Positions 1 through 9,354 of a DNA stretch of 64,000 bases are shown piece after piece. How positions within the stretch are numbered: the stretch's first letter is position 1; every line of letters starts with the position of its first letter. The stretch is taken from assembly GCA_964561105.1 (NCBI GenBank), contig CAZLOH010000004.1, forward strand, positions 107,637 to 171,636. Direction: 5' to 3'. This stretch comes from JADLHS01 sp964561105. GTDB lineage: Bacteria; Verrucomicrobiota; Verrucomicrobiia; Limisphaerales; JADLHS01. The notes beneath the pieces were generated by a model. The model was not told the DNA's origin, did not search any database, and saw only the letters and a program-made list of their open reading frames with translations. The translations under genes and the position numbers were made by a program.

Positions 1-933
1 TTTGCCGTCGGCCGTCCGCCCGCGGAATTCATCCACGCGGTCGGCGATGAAACGCACGTCAATTTTCGCGTCCTCGATGCGGTCGCGCAGCATTTGCATG
101 TAGGCGTTGCCCTCGTCGCCGGCCGGATGGGAGATCACCAACTTGGCGCGTGGGTCGTTCAACCGCCGCACCAGTTCGATGGCGTGTTCGATGCCCTTGC
201 GCGCCACCACCCGGGTGGGTTGGAGGATGAACCAGTCGGTTTCCGCAAAACCCAGTTCGCGGCGGAGGTCGCGATTGTACTCATCCAGGCCCGGTGCCGG
301 CGTTTCATAGTTGAGCACGTTGGGAATGATGGCCGCCGAGCGGCTGCACCGGCGGGCCATTTCCTTTTGCGCCATGGAATTGATGACCACGTGTTCCACG
401 CCCGGCAACGCGCCCGGAAACGCGCCGCGCAGATAGTCGTTGACCGCGCTCACCACGAACCGCTCGCGTTCCCACGCGAAGTCATGATGATGCGCGATGG
501 TGGGCAGGCCGGTCTCCGCGATGACTTCGGTCATCGCCAGCCCCAACGGGACGTGCATGGGGATGGCCAGGATGTTCTGCGGGATGAGCACTTCGAGTTG
601 GAATTTCTCGATGAAGCGATAGAGATCGTCCTTGAGCGTGTTTTTGATCGCCTGGATTTCATCCGTCACCGCGCGGGTCCGGGTGCTGACGCCAAAGAGC
701 CTGGACTGGAGGGTCGCCACCCGGGGATGATTGAAATAAGCCAGCGGAGCCAGGTGGCTGATGTCGGGCGGGGTATCCAACTGGCCGGCCATCCAGAAGG
801 ACGTGTGCCCGAGTCCCCGCAAAATGTCCGCCCACTTCTTGGCTTCCAGGGTGACGCCGTCCGTGCCGTGAAAGCGGGTGGAGATAAAACCGATGCGCTT
901 GGGGGTGCTGCTCGAGACATTGCGATTTGTCAT
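1..933 (-). CDS. Glycosyltransferase family 4 protein, 3' end outside window
   Basis: The frame is open from an ATG at 933 down to base 1, giving 311 codons with no stop, so the C-terminus lies outside the window. The start (MTNRNVSSSTPKRIGFIST) leads into an N-terminal GT-B Rossmann domain with the FHGTDGV loop. Near residues 140-160 is the HHHDFAWERERF segment, seen in many trehalose/sucrose-type GT4 enzymes. The acceptor-to-donor domain transition is followed by FILQPTRVVARKGIEHAIE, the usual start of the nucleotide-sugar binding domain. The acceptor cannot be told. No strong Shine-Dalgarno precedes the ATG. A plus-strand ORF over the same bases is its shadow. Confidence 0.85.
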   Translation of the reverse strand, partial: MTNRNVSSSTPKRIGFISTRFHGTDGVTLEAKKWADILRGLGHTSFWMAGQLDTPPDISHLAPLAYFNHPRVATLQSRLFGVSTRTRAVTDEIQAIKNTLKDDLYRFIEKFQLEVLIPQNILAIPMHVPLGLAMTEVIAETGLPTIAHHHDFAWERERFVVSAVNDYLRGAFPGALPGVEHVVINSMAQKEMARRCSRSAAIIPNVLNYETPAPGLDEYNRDLRRELGFAETDWFILQPTRVVARKGIEHAIELVRRLNDPRAKLVISHPAGDEGNAYMQMLRDRIEDAKIDVRFIADRVDEFRGRTADGK

Positions 934-1156
934 GGCGGCAGGGTAGCCATTTTGCCGCTCAGGGAAAGTCCGGCGAACGATGCTCCTGCAGATCGTGCTC
1001 AAGGGATGAGGACGATGGAAATGGACAACGGGCGTTCAGATTCGATCGAGCCGCGCCCGGGGAGGTGACGGAACGGAGCCGCTTCACGCCGATTTCGCGA
1101 CCGGGGGTCAAACTTTCTGTTCGTCCTGGAATTGCCGACTCGCATACTTTCTCCGC

Positions 1157-2956
1157 ATGGAACTGCTGCTCGCAATCGCGCCGACTCCGGAATGGAAGAT
1201 CGCCATAGTCTTTGGCCTGTTGGTGCTTGGGGTCGTGCTGTTCGCTCGTGAGACGCTGCCGGTAGACGTGATCACGGTGTTGTTGCTGCTGGGGTTGGTG
1301 GCCACGGGCACCGTTTCCGTGTCCACCGCCTTCTCCGGGTTCAGCAGTGAGATCATCATTATGCTGGCTTCCATTTTCATTCTGGGTGGCGCGCTCCAGG
1401 AAACCGGGGTGGTGGATGTCATCGGGGACAAACTGCTGCGCCTGGCGAAGGGCGGTCCGAACCGGCTGCTGATCGGACTGATGGGCTCGGCCAGTTTCCT
1501 CTCCGCTTTCATGAACAACACCACCGTCACCGCCCTGCTCATTGGGCCGGCGGCGAGCGTGGCGCAAAAACTCAAGGTCAGCCCATCGAAAGTGCTCCTG
1601 CCTTTGGCCTACGCTTCGATCCTGGGTGGCACCTGCACGTTGATCGGCACGTCCACCAACATTGCGGTGAGTGGCTACCTCAGCACACAACACCTGAAGC
1701 CGCTCGGCTTGTTTGAAATCACCCCCATCGGCATCATCATCGTCGCGGTGGGCAGCTTTTATCTCCTGCTCTTCGGTCGGCGACTGCTGCCCGCCCACGT
1801 TGACGAAAGCCTGACGGACGATTTTGCCATCCGCGATTACCTCAGCGAAATCGTCATCCTGCCCAACTCACCGCTCATCGGCCAACGCTTCGTCGTATCC
1901 GACCTGGCCCGGCTCGGCTTCCGCGTGCTCAAGGTGCTGCGGGGCAAACGCGCCGCCTTCGCGCCCTCGGCCGAATCCGTGATTGCCGAGCGCGACGTGC
2001 TGCTGGTCACCGGGCGAATCGAAGACCTCATCGCGGTCAAGCGGACCGAAGGCATCGAGATCACATCCGACCTCAAGGTGGGCGATGCGGACCTGGAGAG
2101 CAGCGATCTGAAGCTCGCCGAAGCCTTGGTGACGCCACAATCGAATTTGATTGGACGCACCTTGAAGGAGGCGGACTACCGGCGGGACAGCGGCCTGGCG
2201 GTGCTGGCCATTTATCGCCGCGGCCAGTCCCTCCGCGATCAGATCGGCTCCATCAAACTCCGCATGGGCGATTTGTTGCTCGTGCAGGGCCGGAAGGATC
2301 GGTTGGAATCCGCCAAGCGCAATCGGACGTTGTCGGTTCTGGAGGAACTGAACCCGGCCGTGCTGCGCAAACGCAAAGGACTCTATGTCGCCGGATTCTT
2401 CCTCCTGGCGCTGATCGTCGGCGGACTGGATCTGCTGCCGGTGTCGCTTTGCTTCCTGGGCGCCGCCATTCTGACCGTCTTGTTCAAGTGCATTCCGGCG
2501 GATCGCATTTACGAATTCATCGAGTGGCGGCTGTTGATCCTGATTGGCGGAATGACCGCTTTCGGCCGGGCGATGGTGGAAACGGGCGCGGCCCGGCTGC
2601 TGGCCGACGGCATCGTCACCTGGTTGGCGCCGGCGGGCGTGATGCCGATTCTGGCGGGCTTTTTTGTACTGACGATTCTGCTCACCCAGCCGATGTCCAA
2701 TGCCGCAGCAGCCCTGGTCGTGCTGCCGGTGGCGTTGGAAACCGCCCGCTCGCTCGGGGTGAACGAGCGCACCTTTGCCATCGCCATCATGCTGGCCGCA
2801 TCCATTTCGTTCGTCACACCGCTGGAACCATCCTGCCTGCTGGTTTATGGCCCGGGGAAGTATCGTTTCGCGGATTTCGTGAAAGTCGGTCTGGGTCTGA
2901 CGATTATTCTTTCGATCATCGTGCTGCTACTCATTCCGGTATTCTGGCCGTTGTAG
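1157..2956 (+). CDS. SLC13 (DASS)-family transporter with two TrkA-C domains
   Basis: This is a 599-residue inner-membrane permease. The N-terminal half (1-210) carries the SAFMNNTTVTALLIGP hairpin and the TLIGTSTNIAVSGY motif typical of divalent anion:Na+ symporters. Two soluble RCK_C/TrkA-C domains follow at about residues 220-300 and 315-395, marked by ERDVLLVTGR and MGDLLLVQGR. The C-terminal half repeats the transporter fold with QPMSNAAAALVVLP and VTPLEPSCLLVYGPG. Inserted TrkA-C domains are standard in the sulfate/anion permease branch of SLC13, where they may bind regulatory ligands. The substrate (sulfate, dicarboxylate or another anion) cannot be assigned. It stands alone on the plus strand. 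Confidence 0.88.
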   Translation: MELLLAIAPTPEWKIAIVFGLLVLGVVLFARETLPVDVITVLLLLGLVATGTVSVSTAFSGFSSEIIIMLASIFILGGALQETGVVDVIGDKLLRLAKGGPNRLLIGLMGSASFLSAFMNNTTVTALLIGPAASVAQKLKVSPSKVLLPLAYASILGGTCTLIGTSTNIAVSGYLSTQHLKPLGLFEITPIGIIIVAVGSFYLLLFGRRLLPAHVDESLTDDFAIRDYLSEIVILPNSPLIGQRFVVSDLARLGFRVLKVLRGKRAAFAPSAESVIAERDVLLVTGRIEDLIAVKRTEGIEITSDLKVGDADLESSDLKLAEALVTPQSNLIGRTLKEADYRRDSGLAVLAIYRRGQSLRDQIGSIKLRMGDLLLVQGRKDRLESAKRNRTLSVLEELNPAVLRKRKGLYVAGFFLLALIVGGLDLLPVSLCFLGAAILTVLFKCIPADRIYEFIEWRLLILIGGMTAFGRAMVETGAARLLADGIVTWLAPAGVMPILAGFFVLTILLTQPMSNAAAALVVLPVALETARSLGVNERTFAIAIMLAASISFVTPLEPSCLLVYGPGKYRFADFVKVGLGLTIILSIIVLLLIPVFWPL

Positions 2957-3117
2957 AAATCGAACTGCGCCGGCTTCATGAATTGGCGGAAGAGTTCCCG
3001 GCGGTAATTGTGTCTGGAGTTGGCTCGGTATGAAGGACACCTTGCGCGATCTCTGCTGGAAACTTTCTCGTCCCCGGTTTCTCCTGGCTGCCCGGCACTC
3101 GATGAATCGCGCATCCG

Positions 3118-4071
3118 TCAATTCCAAGGGTCAGGGCCGGAATCGCGAGCGGACGTTCGTTGGGCCAGCCACCAAATGTCCCGGTTGTTGGCGAATCGCC
3201 CATCGTCCAGTCGCGAATAGTCGGTGACTCTTGCCCCCAACCCGCTCCGCCCGGCGCGCGGCTTTTCAATCCATTTATGATTCTCGGCGTGACCGTCAAC
3301 GTACGAAAATGCGCCCGCGCCGCCGTGGAAGCCCGCCGGAAAATCAACCCAGCCCCGGGTGGCCGTGTCCGCCATGCTTTCCGGCATGCGAAAACCAAAG
3401 CCGCCGTCGTTGACGCTGGCCGGGTGTTCGTCGGTAAAGACCCATAACAAGGCAGGTCCAGGTCTGATGGTATCTGACTCCTTCGCATACACGCGCCATT
3501 TGCCGCCGGGGTTGCTCGGCGAACCACCGACGAGATTCTTGTCGAGCCAGTAACCGTAGGTCGGCGATACGCCGTCGTACCAAGTGCCGATGGCCTGGCT
3601 CGCCGAAACGGATCGGATGCGGGAAACTGTCCCCACGCCGGGCCGATTGACCGTGGTCCAGTCGGCCGGGCAACGGTAAATTCCGATGTTGCGGGTGTAC
3701 GGTGCCAGCACGGCCGACTTGGAGTCAGTCAAGGTCGCGGGATCCCAGTTGCTGGGGTTGTTGCCGTCGAAATCCACCGATCCTTTCACCCAGCCGTCCC
3801 CGCCGTAGGTATTGATCATGTATCTTCCATTGGCGTCATCGGCGTAGAGCGTAAAGGCCAGTTGCAGTTGCTTCATGTTGCTCATGCACTTGATGCCCAA
3901 CGCGCGGATTTTGGCGCCGGAAAGCGCGGGCAAAAGCAAACTGGCCAGGATCGCAATGATGGCGATCACGACCAACAGCTCGATCAGGGTAAAAGCCGGG
4001 GCACGCCTCGAAAGGCCGGGAGTGAGTTTGGCGGTTTTCACCGGGTCAAAAGAATTTGGAATTGCTGGCAT
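3118..4071 (-). CDS. Prepilin-like protein with H-X9-DG C-terminal motif
   Basis: This 317-residue protein starts at the ATG at 4071 (MPAIPNSFDP); the longer frame back to 4305 has no pilin character. It has a type III (prepilin) signal with FTLIELLVVIAIIAILASLL after a short basic leader, so PilD-type cleavage and methylation at the Phe is expected. The body contains the MKQLQLAFTLYADD segment. Near the end HGGAGAFSYVDG gives H, nine residues, then DG. This pairing is the hallmark of the large families of prepilin-like proteins in Planctomycetes and Verrucomicrobia, whose function is mostly unknown. It stands alone; the next gene upstream (trkA) ends about 300 bp away. Confidence 0.9.
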   Translation of the reverse strand: MPAIPNSFDPVKTAKLTPGLSRRAPAFTLIELLVVIAIIAILASLLLPALSGAKIRALGIKCMSNMKQLQLAFTLYADDANGRYMINTYGGDGWVKGSVDFDGNNPSNWDPATLTDSKSAVLAPYTRNIGIYRCPADWTTVNRPGVGTVSRIRSVSASQAIGTWYDGVSPTYGYWLDKNLVGGSPSNPGGKWRVYAKESDTIRPGPALLWVFTDEHPASVNDGGFGFRMPESMADTATRGWVDFPAGFHGGAGAFSYVDGHAENHKWIEKPRAGRSGLGARVTDYSRLDDGRFANNRDIWWLAQRTSARDSGPDPWN

Positions 4072-4370
4072 TAAATTACGCGATGGGCGTTGGCTGACAA
4101 GCAAAAAGCCTGGATCGTCCAAAGGGATTGATGATGGGAATGCCGCCTGCGCGGCCAAAAAACAGGCTCGCGCTGAACCGACTATTTCAGAGGCTGTTTG
4201 CTGCCGTCGCGCAAAACGACCGTGGCGCGGGTTTCCCAACCTGCCATAACGCCGGTTTCCAAATTGGCGGTGTGCTCCCTCACAAGTCCCTCTCAAGGTT
4301 GGCAACTGGCGACACTGCCGCCCTGGAAGTCGGCGGCACGGTTCAGTTGTAAAACCAGCGCGCTAACGGA
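4072..4370. other. Intergenic region without a recognised gene
   Basis: About 300 bp between trkA and the prepilin gene. ORFs crossing it are short and show no family features. It holds two similar GC-rich stretches around 4225-4275 and 4295-4335 (variants of ggtttccaa and ggcggtgt/ggcgacact) that look like degenerate repeat remnants. No convincing promoter or terminator was seen. Confidence 0.4.
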
Positions 4371-5048
4371 TCACTCCGGCAACCCACATTCCTTCTCGAA
4401 CGTGTTGATCTTCTCGCGCAGGCCGGACACGAAGATCACATCGTGCAACGCCATTTTGACCAGCGGCACCGGCTCCAGGGCAATCATCTTTTCGTGGCTG
4501 CCGGGCCGCGTGAGCAACACCACGTTGATGCCGTACCGCTCGCGCAACGCGGATTCCTTCAAGGTCTGTCCGTGCAACGGCGGGCCGAGCCGGATTTGCG
4601 CCAGTTGATAATTGCCGCACAGCTCCTGTCGGTCGCTGCCGGCGTTGTCGCGCAGACGCTCCGCCAGCCGGTAGGCCATGTCGCGCGAAGGCAGAGTCAC
4701 CAGATCCGCCCCGAGTTTTTCGAGCACCGTGGCGTGTTTGGCGTCGAGCGCGCGGCAGACGATTTTCTTCACCTTGAGTTCCTTGAGCAGCAAGGTGGTC
4801 AGGATGCTGCCCTGCATGTTTTCGCCGATGCTCACCACCACGGCGTCCGCCTCCCGCACGCCGGCTTCCTTCAACGCATTCTCATCTTCAGAGTCCATTT
4901 CCACCGCGTGAAAACCCTCCTGCGTGAGCGCTTCCACGCGGGCGGCATTCTTGTCGGCCAGGAGGATTTCACAGCCGAACTCGGAGAGCCGCGCGGCGAG
5001 ATACGCGCCGAACCGACCGGCGCCAATAATGAAGATGCGTTGTGCCAT
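4371..5048 (-). CDS. trkA: TrkA-family potassium uptake regulator (RCK protein)
   Basis: This 225-residue cytoplasmic gating subunit starts at the ATG at 5048, where MAQRIFIIGAGRFGAYLA supplies the GxGxxG dinucleotide-binding loop. The first 135 residues form the RCK_N Rossmann domain, with acidic LLADKNAARVEAL at the end of beta2 and VVSIGENMQGSILTTL after it. An RCK_C domain follows at about 140-225. The size matches KtrA/KtrC (about 220 aa), not the double-length E. coli TrkA. It lies 16 bp downstream of trkH on the same strand, so the two should be co-transcribed and form one K+ uptake complex gated by ATP/ADP or NAD(H), as known for the family. Confidence 0.93.
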   Translation of the reverse strand: MAQRIFIIGAGRFGAYLAARLSEFGCEILLADKNAARVEALTQEGFHAVEMDSEDENALKEAGVREADAVVVSIGENMQGSILTTLLLKELKVKKIVCRALDAKHATVLEKLGADLVTLPSRDMAYRLAERLRDNAGSDRQELCGNYQLAQIRLGPPLHGQTLKESALRERYGINVVLLTRPGSHEKMIALEPVPLVKMALHDVIFVSGLREKINTFEKECGLPE

Positions 5049-5064
5049 GAGTTGTTTCGTTGGG

Positions 5065-6459
5065 TCAGCCGAGAGCCAGTTCCTCGCGCGGATGCCGCAC
5101 CAGCAGCGGGTTGGCCGGGCGCGACAAGTAAACCGACAGGACGAGGGGCGCAATGCGGCCCGTGAACATGAGCGCAATGATAACGAACTTTCCCGGAGCC
5201 GTCAAAAGCGCGGTGACGCCCGTGCTCAGGCCCACGGTGCCGAAGGCGGAAACCACCTCGTAAACCAGGCCCAGCCAGTGTTGCGCGGTTTGCGCCGCGG
5301 GATGTCCGTCCTCGATGATCATGAGCAGGCCAATCCCGCCGACCACACAGATCACGCCGAGCAACGCCACCATGGTGGCCACGAACGACACCCGGGGTGG
5401 CAGCCGCCGATTCCAAAATTGCACTTCATCCCGCCGCCGCAACGCCGACCACGCGGTCAGCAGCAGCACCGCGACGGTCAGGGTTTTGATCCCACCCGCC
5501 ATCGAACCGGGCGCGCCGCCGATGAACATCAACCCCAGCGTGGTCAACAGCGTGGTGGGATTCATCTGCCCGTTATCCACCACGTTGAACCCGGCGGTGC
5601 GGGACACGGCGGAGTGGAAGAACGACCACGACAGTTGTTCACCCAGCGGCACTCCCGCGAGCGTGTGGTGCGCTTCAAACGCCCACGTCGCCACGGTGCC
5701 AACCAGCAGGAGGATGCCCGCCGTGACCACCGAGAGCCGGGTCTGCAACGTGAGGTAGCCGCGCCGCCGCCGGTCGCGCCGCCAAAAATAGTAGTAGCGC
5801 AGGTTGATCAACGTCATCAGCCCGATGCCGCCCATGATGACCAGCGCCGAAATGACCAGGAGAATCGCCGGCTGATGGCGCCAGTGAACCAGGTTGTCCG
5901 GATAGATCGAGATGCCCGCGTTGCAAAACGCGCTGACCGAATGGAACGCCGCCTCCCACAGCGTTTGCCAAGTGTCCGCCGCCGGCGCCGCCCGGATCAT
6001 CAGATAAAACAACGCCACCGCGCCCGACAATTCCAACACCACCACGAACACGCAGGCGTAGATGAACACATCAATCGGGCGGGCTTGTTTCAGCCGGCCC
6101 ACCGTGGCTTGAATGGTCTGCTCATCAGTCAGCGAAAGCCGGTTGCCACTCAACAACACCAGCGAGAGGCTCGCGGTGAAAATGCCCAGGCCGCCGGCCT
6201 GAATCAGTCCCAGCAACACCGCCTGCCCGAACCCGTTGAACGTCTCCGCCACATTTACCGACGAGAGTCCCGTCACGCAGGTTGCGGAAGTGGCGAGGAA
6301 CAGCGCATCAATCCAGTGGACGCTCTGCCCGGGTTTGTGCGCCCACGGCAGCAACAGCAACGCCGCGCCCACGACGATGAGCGCCCCGAAGCCCAGCGGC
6401 ACAAGTCGCAGGTCCACACTCCCGCGGCGTTGAGCCGGCCGGGAAATCGGGTCGGACAT
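5065..6459 (-). CDS. TrkH/KtrB-type potassium transporter membrane subunit
   Basis: This integral membrane K+ translocating subunit has 464 residues from the ATG at 6459; a GTG at 6477 would add six residues. Four pore loops of the SKT superfamily are visible, each with the selectivity-filter glycine: TCVTGLSSVN, AFCNAGISIY, SRTAGFNVVD and AFGTVGLSTG. The segment FIGGAPGSMAGGIKTLT after the third pore is the region forming the intramembrane gating loop in KtrB/TrkH. The C-terminal MFTGRIAPLVLSVYL helix is also typical. It lies directly upstream of trkA and completes the uptake system. Confidence 0.94.
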   Translation of the reverse strand: MSDPISRPAQRRGSVDLRLVPLGFGALIVVGAALLLLPWAHKPGQSVHWIDALFLATSATCVTGLSSVNVAETFNGFGQAVLLGLIQAGGLGIFTASLSLVLLSGNRLSLTDEQTIQATVGRLKQARPIDVFIYACVFVVVLELSGAVALFYLMIRAAPAADTWQTLWEAAFHSVSAFCNAGISIYPDNLVHWRHQPAILLVISALVIMGGIGLMTLINLRYYYFWRRDRRRRGYLTLQTRLSVVTAGILLLVGTVATWAFEAHHTLAGVPLGEQLSWSFFHSAVSRTAGFNVVDNGQMNPTTLLTTLGLMFIGGAPGSMAGGIKTLTVAVLLLTAWSALRRRDEVQFWNRRLPPRVSFVATMVALLGVICVVGGIGLLMIIEDGHPAAQTAQHWLGLVYEVVSAFGTVGLSTGVTALLTAPGKFVIIALMFTGRIAPLVLSVYLSRPANPLLVRHPREELALG

Positions 6460-6609
6460 GGGAGGTTCGCTCTTCACTTTGAACGGGAGTGTTTCAAGCC
6501 CGGGTCGCGTTGTCGAGTCATCCGCCGCGCTGGAATGGGTGACTGTGCTTTGCCGGCGTCGCCGCCGTCGGTGGCGCGCCGCAACCCGGTAGTGGCCGGC
6601 GACCGAAAC

Positions 6610-8181
6610 TCAACGCGGTCCCGGGGGAATGGGCTTCTTGTCCGGAAACGGGCCGTCCACGCCACGGGTCGGCTGGTGATCGGCGAATTGATCCTGGTCT
6701 TTGACTTCCCGTTTGAGCCGATACAACTCGGCCTTGAGTTTGGCCACGGTGGACTGCTGCGCGGGATCCGCGTAAAGGTTGTGGAGTTCATCCGGGTCGT
6801 TGCGCAGGTCAAACATTTCCCACTGATCCTTTTTCCAATAGTAAATCAGCTTGTGCGTCTCCGTGCGCACACCGTAATGGGCGCGGGTGTTGTGATCACC
6901 GGGATCGTGGTAGTAGCGGTAGTAAAAACTGGTGCGCCAGTCTGCGGGATGTTCTCCCTTCATCAACGGGACGAGACTGCGGCCCTGCATGTCCGCCGGC
7001 ACGGCCAGACCAGCCGCATCCAGGAACGTCGGCGCGAAGTCGGGATTGATCGCCAGCGCGTTCTCGACCGTGCCGGGCTGGATGACGCCCGGCCAGCGCA
7101 CGAGCAACGGCATTTTGATCGAAGCCTCGTACATGAATCGCTTGTCGTACAGACCGTGGTCGCCCAGAAAAAATCCCTGGTCACTCGTGTAGATGACGAT
7201 GGTGTTCTCGCGCAGCCCGTTCGCATCCAGCCAGTCGAGCAACCGCCCGACGTTGTCGTCCACCGACTGGATGCAGGCGAGGTAATCCTGCATGTATCGC
7301 TGGTACTTCCATTTGTTCAATTCCTCACCGCGCAGGATCTTCGTGACGCCATCCACCTCGATCGTCACCTCGGTGGGTTTGACGCCGAGCCAGCGGTTCC
7401 GCGCCGGCCCTTTCAAGTCCGCCGGCGGTTCGAGCTTCAAGTCGCGACGCGTCAGGTCGTCGAACACGCGCTGGCGGTTCTCATGAAGCGCATCGGTGCG
7501 GGTGGCGTAATCGTCGCGCAGCGTCCTCGGTTCGGGGATTGTCCGGTTGGCGAACAGGGCCTTGTGCTTCGCGTCCGGCAACCACGGCCGGTGCGGCGCT
7601 TTGTTGTGACACATCAGGAAGAAGGGTTTGTCCGGCGGGCGATGCTTCAAAAAATCAATCGCCAGGTCGGTGACGATGTCGGTCGCGTAGCCCGGGATCA
7701 CCTTGCGGCCTTCAGGCACGAGAAAGGCCGGATCGAAGTAAGCGCCCTGGCCGGGGAAGATGATCCACTGATCGAACCCGGTGGGATCGCTGCCCAGATG
7801 CCATTTGCCGATCATGCCCGTGTAGTAACCGGCGGCCTGGAGATATTTCGCGACCGTCGGTTGCGAGCCATCAAACCAGTTGAACACCGGCACCCCGTTC
7901 AGGTGGGAATACTTGCCCGTGAGAATGGTGGCGCGGCTGGGGGTGCAAATGGAATTCACCGCGTAGCAATGCTCGAAGCGCATACCTTCTTTTGCCAGCC
8001 GATCCAGGTTCGGGGTCTGATTGACCACGCTGCCGTAGGCGCTGATCGAGTGCGCCGCGTGGTCGTCCGACATGATGAACAAAATGTTCGGTCGCGACTT
8101 GGCGGCAGCACGGGCGGTCAGGTCCAGAGCCAGCAGGCAACTGACGACAACAACGAACCTCAGCAGAGTTGGCTTGATCAT
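6610..8181 (-). CDS. Secreted sulfatase (formylglycine-dependent)
   Basis: This 523-residue protein has a signal peptide (MIKPTLLRFVVVVSCLLAL...ARA) and then PNILFIMSDDHAAHSISAYG with the paired metal-binding aspartates. The activation motif CTPSR has Cys79 placed for conversion to formylglycine. IGKWHLG, YTSDQGFFLGDHG and the basic residues around it complete the arylsulfatase site. The C-terminal 100 residues form the usual small subdomain (DUF4976-like). The substrate is unknown; heparan, mucin or algal glycan sulfates are possible. It lies downstream of the sialic-acid-like cluster on the same strand but is separated by a palindromic repeat, so co-transcription is uncertain. A maturase is not in the window. 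Confidence 0.93.
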   Translation of the reverse strand: MIKPTLLRFVVVVSCLLALDLTARAAAKSRPNILFIMSDDHAAHSISAYGSVVNQTPNLDRLAKEGMRFEHCYAVNSICTPSRATILTGKYSHLNGVPVFNWFDGSQPTVAKYLQAAGYYTGMIGKWHLGSDPTGFDQWIIFPGQGAYFDPAFLVPEGRKVIPGYATDIVTDLAIDFLKHRPPDKPFFLMCHNKAPHRPWLPDAKHKALFANRTIPEPRTLRDDYATRTDALHENRQRVFDDLTRRDLKLEPPADLKGPARNRWLGVKPTEVTIEVDGVTKILRGEELNKWKYQRYMQDYLACIQSVDDNVGRLLDWLDANGLRENTIVIYTSDQGFFLGDHGLYDKRFMYEASIKMPLLVRWPGVIQPGTVENALAINPDFAPTFLDAAGLAVPADMQGRSLVPLMKGEHPADWRTSFYYRYYHDPGDHNTRAHYGVRTETHKLIYYWKKDQWEMFDLRNDPDELHNLYADPAQQSTVAKLKAELYRLKREVKDQDQFADHQPTRGVDGPFPDKKPIPPGPR

Positions 8182-8273
8182 GGCAGAATCTTAGCGACCG
8201 CGCCCTGAAATCGGAAGCCCTTTTCACGAGCCGAACGGAGGTTGCGGGTGAGTCAGAAAGCTCGCCATTCGAG

Positions 8274-8387
8274 GTAGCAGTTCTCGCGCTGCGAGAACTC
8301 CGCCCGCGCAGAGCGGGCGGAAACGAACCACCCGAAGCACACGGCTCCGCACAGTTCGTTGTTCCACCTCCTCACGTCGGTGGCTAC
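8274..8387. repeat. Palindromic intergenic repeat (gtag...ctac type)
   Basis: A 114-bp element between the sulfatase and the lyase. Inside it are two perfect hairpins, agttctcgc/gcgagaact at 8279-8299 and ccgcccgc/gcgggcgg at 8300-8320. It ends in cctcctcacgtcggtggctac, the same motif that recurs at 51.0 kb inside hrpB and at 53.36 kb inside rnpB. No transposase is associated, so a REP/MITE-like sequence is the likely nature. Confidence 0.65.
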
Positions 8388-8431
8388 GGCATGAAGAAAA
8401 GCGGTTTGGCGTTGCACTTTGCCACCGCAGG

Positions 8432-9349
8432 TCAACTGACCCAACTGAAGAATCCTAACGCGGTCAGTTCCTCACGAAGTTTGTTGATTTCCTCCGTCGT
8501 GGGCGTTGTGTTCGGCAGGCGCGCGGGGCCGACGTCCACCCCGAGCATGGTCATCACGGCCTTCGCGGCGCCCAGATAGCCGTACCGGGCCAGCAGTTGG
8601 ACGAGTTGCGCCCCGCGAAATTGCTCCTCGCGCGCCGTCGCGCCGTCGCCGGCCATGTGGGCTTTGAACAGGCGGCGATAAATGGGCGCGGCAAAGTTGA
8701 AGCCACTGCCAACGGCGCCTTTTGCGCCCAACGCCAGCGCACCGAGGAAAAACTCGTCCACGCCCCACGGCACATCCCACGCGCCACCGTCCGCCCGCAA
8801 ACAAAACTGGTAGGACATCAGGTCGGTGTTGGTGAACTTGATGCCAGCCATTGTCGGGATGCGTCCGGCGGCCTGGACGAGAAAGTCCGGCATGGAGAAA
8901 TGCACGCCGGTCAGCGCCGGGATGTCGTAAAAATAAAAGGGCGTTTCCGGTGCGGCTGCGGCGATGTCCGCGCACCCGGCGATGAGCGCGTCGAGTGAGC
9001 GCGGTTTGAAATAGCTGGGCGCGAGCGCGGAGATGGCGACCGCACCGAGTTGCTGCGCCTGCGACGCCAGCGCGCGCGCGTCCGCCAGGCAGTTCGAACC
9101 GACGTGGACCACGAGACGCAGCGCGGTGCCGCGCGCGACGTCACTCCAGCGTTGCGTCAGCGCGCGGCGTTCGTCGAGGGTGAGCGAATGACATTCGCCG
9201 GTGCTGCCGCCGATGAAGGCAAGCGTGACGCCATTTTTCAACAGATGAGCGGCCTGCTGCTCAACGATGGCGAGGTGGAGCGAGCCGTCCGGTTTGAACG
9301 GGGTGTGCGTGGCGGCGACCAGACCGTGGAGTGGGTGCGTTGGTTTCAT
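8432..9349 (-). CDS. nanA: N-acetylneuraminate lyase-like DHDPS/NAL family aldolase
   Basis: This 305-residue class I aldolase of the DapA/NanA superfamily has GGSTGECHSLTLDER (substrate carboxylate loop) and YDIPALTGV with the catalytic Tyr. MAGIKFTNTDL contains the Schiff-base Lys. The xxIPALTGV and GIKFTxTDL forms match eukaryote/Bacteroidetes-type N-acetylneuraminate lyases better than dihydrodipicolinate synthases, which have YNVPxRT. Predicted reaction: Neu5Ac to ManNAc plus pyruvate in the cytoplasm. The MFS transporter gene ends 5 bp upstream, and a kelch mutarotase-like gene and an epimerase gene precede that, which supports sialic acid use. Another 2-keto acid aldolase activity cannot be excluded from sequence alone. 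Confidence 0.85.
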   Translation of the reverse strand: MKPTHPLHGLVAATHTPFKPDGSLHLAIVEQQAAHLLKNGVTLAFIGGSTGECHSLTLDERRALTQRWSDVARGTALRLVVHVGSNCLADARALASQAQQLGAVAISALAPSYFKPRSLDALIAGCADIAAAAPETPFYFYDIPALTGVHFSMPDFLVQAAGRIPTMAGIKFTNTDLMSYQFCLRADGGAWDVPWGVDEFFLGALALGAKGAVGSGFNFAAPIYRRLFKAHMAGDGATAREEQFRGAQLVQLLARYGYLGAAKAVMTMLGVDVGPARLPNTTPTTEEINKLREELTALGFFSWVS

Positions 9350-9354
9350 TGGGT

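Noticed and set aside
4924..8208. Long plus-strand frame over the trkA, trkH and sulfatase region
   Set aside because: It is the shadow of high-GC genes on the other strand; composition is Arg/His/Gln rich with no family motif, while the minus-strand genes have clear active sites.
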